In this document: positions 5,101 to 9,821 of the stretch, piece by piece
Layout: every line of letters starts with the position of its first letter
Numbering within the stretch: position 1 is the stretch's first letter
Source: UBA4738 sp002413305
Lineage (GTDB): Bacteria > Actinomycetota > UBA4738
Direction: 5' to 3'
DNA: 9,821 bases
NCBI GenBank assembly: GCA_036847185.1
Contig: DAIUAM010000076.1
Span: 1 to 9,821 of the forward strand
Notes under the pieces: model-generated
The model's database searches: none
What the model saw: the letters and a program-made list of their open reading frames with translations, nothing else
Told to the model about the DNA's origin: nothing
Position numbers and translations under genes: made by a program

Positions 5101-5259
5101 ATGCCGGCGTCCAAGCGGGGCGGCCAGCGCTCCGGCACCGCCGGGCCGAAGGGCAGGACGAAGGCGCAGCCCTACAACGAGGCGAAGCAGCGGGGCGTCG
5201 AGGGTCGCTCGAAGATGAACAAGGAGCACCTCCGGCGGGCCGTCGACGCGAAGAAGTAG
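5101..5259 (+). CDS. Small basic protein with a Rho_N/SAP-like KxxxKMNKxxL motif
   Basis: A 52-residue, strongly basic soluble protein: Gly/Lys/Arg/Ser-rich N-terminus (MPASKRGGQRSGTAGPKG), then PYNEAKQRGVEGRSKMNKEH and LRRAV. The last part matches the LYxxAKxxGIKGRSKMNKxxLxxAL pattern of Rho N-terminal/SAP-like helix-extended-helix motifs, seen in many short actinobacterial proteins sometimes labelled plasmid stabilization proteins. That label has little functional basis; nucleic-acid binding is the reasonable inference. Nearly every third codon position is G or C. The ATG has GAGG about 8 bases upstream. It begins just after the transposase relic on the opposite strand and lies 39 bases before the membrane-anchored propeller gene in the same direction. 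A weak hairpin (GCCGC 5265-5269 / GCGGC 5274-5278) sits in that gap, so cotranscription is uncertain. Confidence 0.75.
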   Translation: MPASKRGGQRSGTAGPKGRTKAQPYNEAKQRGVEGRSKMNKEHLRRAVDAKK

Positions 5260-5298
5260 GCTCCGCCGCGTGAGCGGCTCCTGGGGCGGTGCGCTGGC

Positions 5299-6495
5299 GT
5301 GGGGCCCGTGAGGCCGGGTCGATACCGGACCCCCCTCCGGATCCCGTGGCCGGCGGTGGCGGCCGTCGCGGCCGTGCTGGTCGCCGGCGGTGCGTTCGGG
5401 TACCTGAGTCTGCACGGGACGGGCGGGCCGGGCGACACGCAGACACCCGCGGCCGGAGGCACCCCGGCGGCCGCAGGCGCTTCCGGGACGAACCCCTCGC
5501 GCTCGCCGAGCCCGTCGGCGTCGGCTTCGCCGGTGTCGCCGTCCCTGACCCCGCCCTCCCCGCTCCCCGGCTACCTCATGATCGCCGACCGGGCGAACGA
5601 CCGGCTCCTGCTGGTCGACTCGGGCAAGCGCGTGCTGTGGACCTACCCCGCGCCCGGGTCGAAGCCAGCCATGCCGTTCTACTTCGACGACGACGTGTTC
5701 TTCGGCCGCGACCACACCGTCCTCATCAGCCAGCAGGAGGAGCAGCAGACCATCCAGCTCCTGTCCTTCCCGGAGGGGAAGCTGCTCTGGAGCTACGGCC
5801 ACGTGAACGTGCGGGGGTCGAGCGCGGGCTACCTGAGCACCCCCGACGACGCCTACCTCCTTCCAGACGGGACCGTCTCAGTGGCCGACGTCCGAAATTG
5901 CAGGGTGGTGTTCATCTCGCCCGGGCACAAGGTGGTCAGGCAGCTCGGGACCACTGGGGTCTGCGGGCATCACCCGCCGGACCAGCTGGCTTCGCCGAAC
6001 GGGGACACGCCCCTTCCAGACGGCGGGACGCTGGTCACCGAGATCAACGGCTCGTGGGTCGACGACATCTCGGCCGCCGGGAAGCTGGTCTGGTCGGTGC
6101 ACGCTCCGGTGAGGTATCCCTCGGACGCGCAGTGGCTGGGAGATGGCAAGATCCTGCTGGCGGACTACTCGTCGCCGGGGCACGTGCTGGAGATGAGCAC
6201 CTCGGGCAAGGTCCTGTGGGAGTACGGACCGCCGTCGGGCCCGGGCGCGCTGAACCATCCGTCACTCGCCCTCATGCTCCCGAACGGGCTGATCGCGGTC
6301 AACGACGACTTCCGCGACCGGGTCGTGCTGATCGATCCGAAGACCAAACGCATCGTGTGGCAGTTCGGGCACACGGATGCCCCGGGCAGCGCTCCGGGCT
6401 TCCTTCATGTGCCGGACGGGATGGACTTCCTGCCGTTCGACGTGGCGGCGTCGAACCCGGCCATCGCCCGGCTGGTCGGCCTGTCCAAGCCCTGA
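5299..6495 (+). CDS. Membrane-anchored PQQ/NHL-like beta-propeller protein
   Basis: A protein of 398 residues. It has a basic N-terminus, one membrane helix at about 17-38 (PAVAAVAAVLVAGGAFGYL), a Pro/Ser/Thr-rich spacer at 40-90, and a C-terminal propeller outside the membrane. At least five blades can be read: LMIADRANDRLLLVDSGKRV plus LWTYP; GTVSVADVRNCRVVFISPG; GTLVTEINGSWVDDIS...KLVWSV; KILLADYSSPGHVLEMSTSG plus KVLWEYG; LIAVNDDFRDRVVLIDP...RIVWQFGH. The pattern of 'x-V-x-D...x-G-K-x-x-W-x-x' resembles PQQ-like repeats of BamB type and NHL proteins. No haem or PQQ catalytic motif can be seen. The start is GTG at 5299 or GTG at 5308; neither has a strong Shine-Dalgarno. The function is unknown, likely cell-surface binding or envelope assembly. 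Confidence 0.8.
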   Translation: MGPVRPGRYRTPLRIPWPAVAAVAAVLVAGGAFGYLSLHGTGGPGDTQTPAAGGTPAAAGASGTNPSRSPSPSASASPVSPSLTPPSPLPGYLMIADRANDRLLLVDSGKRVLWTYPAPGSKPAMPFYFDDDVFFGRDHTVLISQQEEQQTIQLLSFPEGKLLWSYGHVNVRGSSAGYLSTPDDAYLLPDGTVSVADVRNCRVVFISPGHKVVRQLGTTGVCGHHPPDQLASPNGDTPLPDGGTLVTEINGSWVDDISAAGKLVWSVHAPVRYPSDAQWLGDGKILLADYSSPGHVLEMSTSGKVLWEYGPPSGPGALNHPSLALMLPNGLIAVNDDFRDRVVLIDPKTKRIVWQFGHTDAPGSAPGFLHVPDGMDFLPFDVAASNPAIARLVGLSKP

Positions 6496-6678
6496 GCAGG
6501 CCCGAGTCCGACCGGAGCCGTCTGCCCAAAAACCGGCGCGCTACCATACAGGCTCGCCCTCCCACGACGGGATCCACCGCATCGACGTGGATGGTCAGGT
6601 CCAAATCGACCCCGCCCGCCGGAGTCGCGGGAGTGGACTGTCCGTACAGAGTGGCGGAGAGGATCGGGGCCCGACGCA

Positions 6679-8085
6679 ATGACCGGACCGGCGCAGATCG
6701 TCGTGTTCGCCAACAGACTGCCCATCGCCCGGACCCCGGGTGGCTGGCGACCGGCCAGCGGTGGCCTCGTGGCGGCCCTGCGCCCGGTGCTCGAAGCCTC
6801 CGGAGGGGCGTGGGTCGGCTGGAGCGGTTCCAAGGAGGAACCTCCGGCTCACGTCAGCGGCCTTTCCCTCGACCTCCGGGCAGTCCCGCTGAGTCCGCGA
6901 CTGGTGGCCGCCTACTACCACGGCTTCTCCAACCAGACGTTGTGGCCGCTGTTCCACGACCTCGTCCATCAGCCGATCATCGATCGCTCGTGGTGGGAGG
7001 CGTACCGGGGGGCCAACGAACTCTTTGCGGGGGCGGCTGGCGCGCTCGAACGTCCCAGGGGGCAGCCGCCTGTGCTATGGGTGCACGACTACCACCTGAT
7101 GCTGCTCCCGCGGTTGCTGCGGCGGACCGGCACCCGTTCCCGGATCCTCTATTTCCTCCACACTCCCTTCCCGGCGCCCGAGCTCTTCGCTCGGTTGCCC
7201 TGGAGAGCGGAGCTGCTGCAAGGTGTGCTGGGGGCTGACGTCGTGGGATTCCATACCGACATGTACCGGGAGAACTTCCTCCGCGCCTGCCGGTACCTGC
7301 TGCCCGAGGTGCGCGTCGAGGGCGACGCGGTCCGGCTGCCGGATGGCCGCTCGGTGCAATCCAGCACGCATCCGATCTCGGTGGACGCGAGGGAACTGAC
7401 CACGAAGATCGGGGAGCCGCGGGTTCAGCGGCAGACACGAAGGTTGCGGGAACAGTTCGGCCCGCGGACGGTGATGCTCGGGGTGGACAGGCTCGACTAC
7501 ACCAAGGGCATCCTCCAGCGACTCCGAGCGCTCGAACGGTTGCTGGAGCGCCGGGCCGATCTTCGTGGACGCATCACGCTCCTCCAGATCGCGGAGCCGA
7601 GCCGGAACGAGGAGCCCCGGTACCGCCAGATCCGGGTCGAGGTCGAGCAGGCCGTCGGCCGGATCAATGGGCGATTCACCGAACCCGGAGGCGCCGTCCC
7701 AGTCCGGTACATGTACCGGACCATGCCCCTGTCACGTCTCCTTTCCTACTACCTCCTCGCGGAAGTGGCCCTGGTCACGCCCTTGAAGGACGGGATGAAC
7801 CTGGTAGCGAAGGAGTACGTCGTCTGCCAAGCGGCCACGCAAGGGAGCGGCGTCCTCGTCTTGAGCGAGTTTGCCGGAGCCTCCCAGGAGCTCACCCAGG
7901 CCATCCTGTGCAACCCATTCGACGAGGAGGGTCTCTCGTACCGGATCGAGGAGGCGCTATCGATGGGCCAAGCGGAGCGCCGGAGCCGCCTGCAGGCCAT
8001 GGGCGCCTACGTCAACGGCCACGATGTTTTCGCGTGGGCGGCGTCGGCCCTCGCCGATGCCGATACCCCTCAAGGCGGAGCCTGA
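6679..8085 (+). CDS. otsA: Trehalose-6-phosphate synthase (GT20)
   Basis: A 468-residue cytosolic glycosyltransferase of family GT20, the normal OtsA length. It transfers glucose from a nucleotide-glucose to glucose-6-phosphate, making trehalose-6-phosphate for osmotic and desiccation protection. Conserved blocks in order: FANRLP (10-15), PASGGLVAAL (25-34), GFSNQTLWPLFH (82-93), WVHDYHLMLLP (134-144), LHTPFP (160-165), GFHT (190-193), GVDRLDYTKGI (268-278, with the donor-phosphate Arg271 and Lys276), TPLKDGMNLVAKEY (367-380, Asp371 and Glu379) and LSEFAGA (395-401). ATG at 6679 fits the family N-terminus; the Shine-Dalgarno is weak. The preceding 183 bases hold no clear gene. No trehalose-phosphatase gene (otsB) follows, because the next gene is convergent, so dephosphorylation must be encoded elsewhere. 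A related glucosylglycerol-phosphate synthase role cannot be excluded by eye. Confidence 0.93.
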   Translation: MTGPAQIVVFANRLPIARTPGGWRPASGGLVAALRPVLEASGGAWVGWSGSKEEPPAHVSGLSLDLRAVPLSPRLVAAYYHGFSNQTLWPLFHDLVHQPIIDRSWWEAYRGANELFAGAAGALERPRGQPPVLWVHDYHLMLLPRLLRRTGTRSRILYFLHTPFPAPELFARLPWRAELLQGVLGADVVGFHTDMYRENFLRACRYLLPEVRVEGDAVRLPDGRSVQSSTHPISVDARELTTKIGEPRVQRQTRRLREQFGPRTVMLGVDRLDYTKGILQRLRALERLLERRADLRGRITLLQIAEPSRNEEPRYRQIRVEVEQAVGRINGRFTEPGGAVPVRYMYRTMPLSRLLSYYLLAEVALVTPLKDGMNLVAKEYVVCQAATQGSGVLVLSEFAGASQELTQAILCNPFDEEGLSYRIEEALSMGQAERRSRLQAMGAYVNGHDVFAWAASALADADTPQGGA

Positions 8086-8089
8086 GGGG
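8066..8089. terminator. Hairpin over the otsA stop codon, between convergent genes
   Basis: CCCCTCA (8066-8072) pairs with TGAGGGG (8083-8089), then after a bulged A, GGC (8074-8076) with GCC (8080-8082) around loop GGA. The otsA TGA is part of the stem. There is no T-run on either side, so this would be a U-less terminator of the kind often proposed in high-GC bacteria, serving otsA and perhaps the convergent NlpC/P60 gene. A second small hairpin (CGCCC 8119-8123 / GGGCG 8128-8132) covers the stop of that gene. Confidence 0.4.
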
Positions 8090-8123
8090 CCTGGGCGTGG
8101 AGCGAAAGCCGATCAGATCGCCC

Positions 8124-9239
8124 CTACGGGCGTCCCGCTCCGACAAACGCGCTCCAGGACACCGGGACCTCCTGCACGAATCCACCGGTGTGCGGGGCGT
8201 CGATCTGCATGCCGCCGCCGACGTAGATGCCGACATGGGAGATGGGCGAGTAGTAGAAGACCAGATCGCCGGGTTGCAGCTGGGAGCGATCCACGTGGGG
8301 GATCGACGCGTACTGCAGGGCCGCCGAATGCGGAAGCGAGATGCCGGCTTGCGCCCAGGCCCACATGGTGAGTCCGGAGCAGTCGAAGCCGGTCTTGGGA
8401 TCGGACCCGCCCCATTGGTAGGGGACCCCGATGACCGAGAATGCAGCCGCCACCGCGACCGAGGCGCCACCGGAGGGCGGTGGCGGTGGAGGCCCGCCGC
8501 CCCCACCGCCGGTGGGCGATGGGGTGGGAGCTGGAGCGGGGGGCTGCGCGGCGGCTGCGGTAGCCGCCTTCGCCGCCACGGCCCGAGCGGCAGCGGCGGC
8601 GAGTGCTGCCGCTTGCTGCTTCGCGAACTGGTCCTTCAGGCTGTGGACAAGGGCTTGCTGCTGGTCGATGGAGGCGAGGATCTCTCCCTTCTGGTTCCGG
8701 AGCGAGGAGAGCTCTCCCTGCAGGACGGCCGCGGTCCGGCTCAGCCGCGTGCCCGCCTCCTGGGCCCGGATCTCCGAGCTCTGGGCCCGGTTCGCGGTGT
8801 CGGTGTCCGACTGCGCGACGGCGTTCACGAACTGGAGCCTCTGGTTCAGGTCGGCGAGCGACGTGGCGCCCAGCAGCACATCGATGCCCGATCCCGCGCC
8901 GCCCTCGTACACGGCGGCCGCCCGCGAGGCGAGCAGCGCCCGAGCTGCGACGGCCTCACTCTGGGCCAGCGATGCCGCCCGCTGTTCGGTGGCCAGACGC
9001 TGCTGGGTTGCCTGGAGAGCGACCTGCTCTTGGTCGTACCGCTCGACGAGCAGGTCGAGCTGTCGGTTGAGCGCGCTCAGCTGCGCCCCCGCCGCGGCGA
9101 CGTCCTTTCCGGTGACGGGCGCGGCGTGGGCGATGGCCGTGACGGCCGTGGCGGAACAGATCCCCGTGATGACAGCGAGGAGGACCGTAGCTGTCCGCCG
9201 CATCCCTCTCGCACGAGAAGTCGCTCGATGCTCACGCAT
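8124..9239 (-). CDS. Secreted NlpC/P60 peptidoglycan endopeptidase (RipA-like)
   Basis: A 371-residue exported cell-wall hydrolase that should cleave peptide stems of peptidoglycan, as RipA-type enzymes do during cell separation. Order: signal peptide (Arg-rich start, hydrophobic core at about 18-36, cleavage after AHA at 37-39); a long Gln/Ala-rich coiled coil at about 43-215 like that of RipA/CwlO-type proteins; an Ala/Pro linker with GGGGGG then PPPPPP; and the catalytic domain from about 260 to the end. Catalytic residues are Cys287 in FDCSGL, His335 in ISHVGIYVG and probably His350 in IDAPHTG, with the supporting PYQWGG and LQPGDLVFY blocks intact. ATG at 9239 is the likely start; an internal ATG at 9203 would shorten the signal peptide. 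A housekeeping promoter and a stable leader hairpin lie just upstream. It converges with otsA. Confidence 0.9.
   Translation of the reverse strand: MREHRATSRARGMRRTATVLLAVITGICSATAVTAIAHAAPVTGKDVAAAGAQLSALNRQLDLLVERYDQEQVALQATQQRLATEQRAASLAQSEAVAARALLASRAAAVYEGGAGSGIDVLLGATSLADLNQRLQFVNAVAQSDTDTANRAQSSEIRAQEAGTRLSRTAAVLQGELSSLRNQKGEILASIDQQQALVHSLKDQFAKQQAAALAAAAARAVAAKAATAAAAQPPAPAPTPSPTGGGGGGPPPPPPSGGASVAVAAAFSVIGVPYQWGGSDPKTGFDCSGLTMWAWAQAGISLPHSAALQYASIPHVDRSQLQPGDLVFYYSPISHVGIYVGGGMQIDAPHTGGFVQEVPVSWSAFVGAGRP
8475..8510 (-). repeat. Low-complexity Gly6-Pro6 coding tract
   Basis: Within the linker of the NlpC/P60 protein, six glycine codons (residues 244-249) are followed by six proline codons (250-255). 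In the DNA this makes a run of GGN and then CCN triplets that is close to an inverted repeat of itself. Such tracts vary in length between strains and are prone to polymerase slippage and sequencing error. Confidence 0.6.
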
Positions 9240-9245
9240 AGCAAA

Positions 9246-9266
9246 CGGGCTGCCCCCCGCAGCCCG
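9246..9266. promoter_or_regulatory. Hairpin in the NlpC/P60 leader
   Basis: CGGGCTGC (9246-9253) and GCAGCCCG (9259-9266) form a perfect 8-base-pair stem with a 5-base loop. In the minus-strand transcript the loop is GGGGG, the only purine-rich stretch ahead of the ATG at 9239, so the hairpin would hide it. It starts at or next to the predicted transcription start. It could be an operator, an mRNA-stabilising 5' structure or a translational control element. Confidence 0.4.
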
Positions 9267-9273
9267 AGGTCTG

Positions 9274-9303
9274 ACCCTAGCGAGGTTGCCCGCGTAACGT
9301 CAA
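9274..9303 (-). promoter_or_regulatory. Housekeeping promoter of the NlpC/P60 gene
   Basis: On the minus strand, TTGACG (9303-9298), an 18-base spacer and TAGGGT (9279-9274) agree well with actinobacterial sigma-A/HrdB promoters (TTGACA, TANNNT). The start of transcription would be near 9267, giving a leader of about 28 bases that consists mostly of the hairpin at 9246-9266. The stretch from here to 9392 holds no other recognisable element. Confidence 0.6.
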
Positions 9304-9392
9304 GCCGTCGCCCGGCGATGGTCCCTCTCTATTCAGGGCGATACGGCGGTCGTTCGTCCGTCGGTGCGCGCCACACGTGATCCGTCGGCACG

Positions 9393-9821
9393 TCACCCGG
9401 ACGACTTGAGACCGGGCTGCGGTCGGACGAACATGGCGATGAAGTCCCGCTCATCGGGGGTCAGGTAGCGGAATGGGATCGATACGGGTTGTTCAGCATC
9501 TTGGTGGCGTCCACCCCCACGGGCTTCGAGCATCCGGCTTGAAGTAGTCGAAGGTCATCCACGATTCGTTGAGGTCGAGCTCCATCGCCCGGATCGCGCC
9601 CGCACGCGCGAGTATCCGGGCCAGTGAGTAGGCACTGAGGCCGTCCCCGGCCGCGTAGATCAGGGCGTTGCGATCCACGCCGATGCCGGACCGCCAGACG
9701 GGACGTTGCCACCGAATGTGGCGGCGCTTCGCCAACCGCCTGGTGTACGGCCGTCGGGCCACTCCATACGAGGTCCTGTCGGAGTTCTCCTCGCGCATGG
9801 CGGGCGCGTACGAGAGCGAGG
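9393..9821 (-). pseudogene. Phosphodiester glycosidase (NAGPA/DUF2233) C-terminal part, multiply frameshifted
   Basis: Pieces in all three minus-strand frames together rebuild the C-terminus of an actinobacterial phosphodiester glycosidase (NAGPA) protein: possibly GELRQDLV, then AATFGGNVP, then VWRSGIGVDRNALIYAAGDG, LSAYSLARILARAGA and IRAMELDLNESWMTFDYF, then KPVGVDATKMLNNPYRS, and last IPFRYLTPDERDFIAMFV before a TGA at 9395-9393. Family members read as GATxGGxVxVWRSGxGV...LIYxxGxGLSxxxLAxILVRAGAxRAMELDIN..W...RYLxPDERDFxAM. At least two, probably four, indels are required. The gene continues past the right edge. The intact family is exported and is thought to act on phosphodiester-linked sugars. 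The opening conserved segment (VWRSG to MTFDYF) is undamaged in one frame, so decay is recent or some indels are sequence errors. Confidence 0.6.

Noticed and set aside
6519..6547. Possible otsA promoter with -10 TACCAT
   Set aside because: No acceptable -35 at 16-18 bases upstream; the hexamer alone is too weak.
6377..6682. Plus-strand frame ending as ATGA on the otsA start
   Set aside because: It starts inside the propeller gene in another frame, has no ribosome site and shows no protein-like features; the overlap is probably chance.
5289..7238. Very long plus-strand ORF (649 codons) across the propeller and otsA genes
   Set aside because: It is in another frame from both genes, is dominated by Arg/Gly/Pro/Ala and lacks any domain; such open shadow frames are normal in GC-rich DNA.
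7908..9380. 490-codon plus-strand ORF opposite the NlpC/P60 gene
   Set aside because: Antisense shadow of a gene with clear signal peptide, catalytic Cys/His and promoter on the minus strand.
9240..9392. Possible ydaO-type (c-di-AMP) riboswitch, often found ahead of actinobacterial NlpC/P60 genes
   Set aside because: The best promoter leaves only a ~28-base leader and the conserved ydaO core sequences are not visible.

Overview
The window is high-GC, densely coding DNA with G/C-rich third codon positions. Actinobacterial family matches (an ERCC4 nuclease of actinobacterial type, an OtsA, a RipA-like NlpC/P60 hydrolase, an 'FFTVET...WVTQQAR' integrase-type transposase), a TTGACG/TAGGGT promoter and a Gram-positive/actinobacterial LexA box point to an uncultured or poorly known Actinomycetota. 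No rRNA, tRNA, CRISPR array or complete insertion sequence is visible.

Layout from left to right. (a) 1-1021, minus strand: a tight set of reading frames, namely a 33-codon leader ORF, a hemolysin III/PAQR membrane protein, a 36-codon ORF and a CsbD-like stress protein cut by the window edge. Successive frames join by ATGA or a short overlap. (b) 1170-2193, minus strand: a graveyard with a frameshifted PIN-domain (VapC-type) relic, an ERCC4 nuclease lacking the N-terminal half usual in its family, and a gas-vesicle GvpA/GvpJ-family relic fused directly to the truncated ERCC4 gene. (c) 2305-3402, minus: a secreted NHL-like beta-propeller with a possible ECF-type promoter. (d) 3598-4507: an uncharacterised zinc-ribbon protein (minus), and a small two-helix membrane protein (plus) diverging from it. 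The zinc-ribbon promoter carries a textbook actinobacterial SOS box (TCGAAC-N4-GTTCGG) over its -35 element; this is the most interesting regulatory signal here. (e) 4550-5095, minus: an S24-peptidase relic joined abruptly to an internal fragment of a DDE transposase. (f) 5101-8085, plus: a 52-residue basic protein with a KMNKxxL motif, a membrane-anchored PQQ/NHL-like propeller and trehalose-6-phosphate synthase (otsA, no otsB visible). (g) 8124-9821, minus: a secreted NlpC/P60 peptidoglycan hydrolase with a clear promoter and leader hairpin, preceded by a multiply frameshifted phosphodiester glycosidase (NAGPA/DUF2233) relic running off the right edge.

Taken together, intact envelope and stress genes (PAQR, CsbD, OtsA, NlpC/P60, two propellers) are interleaved with at least five decayed genes. 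The long ORFs are uninterrupted, so the frameshifts probably reflect real decay more than poor sequence, but read-level checking would settle this. All family names come from recognising motifs by eye; no database search was run.
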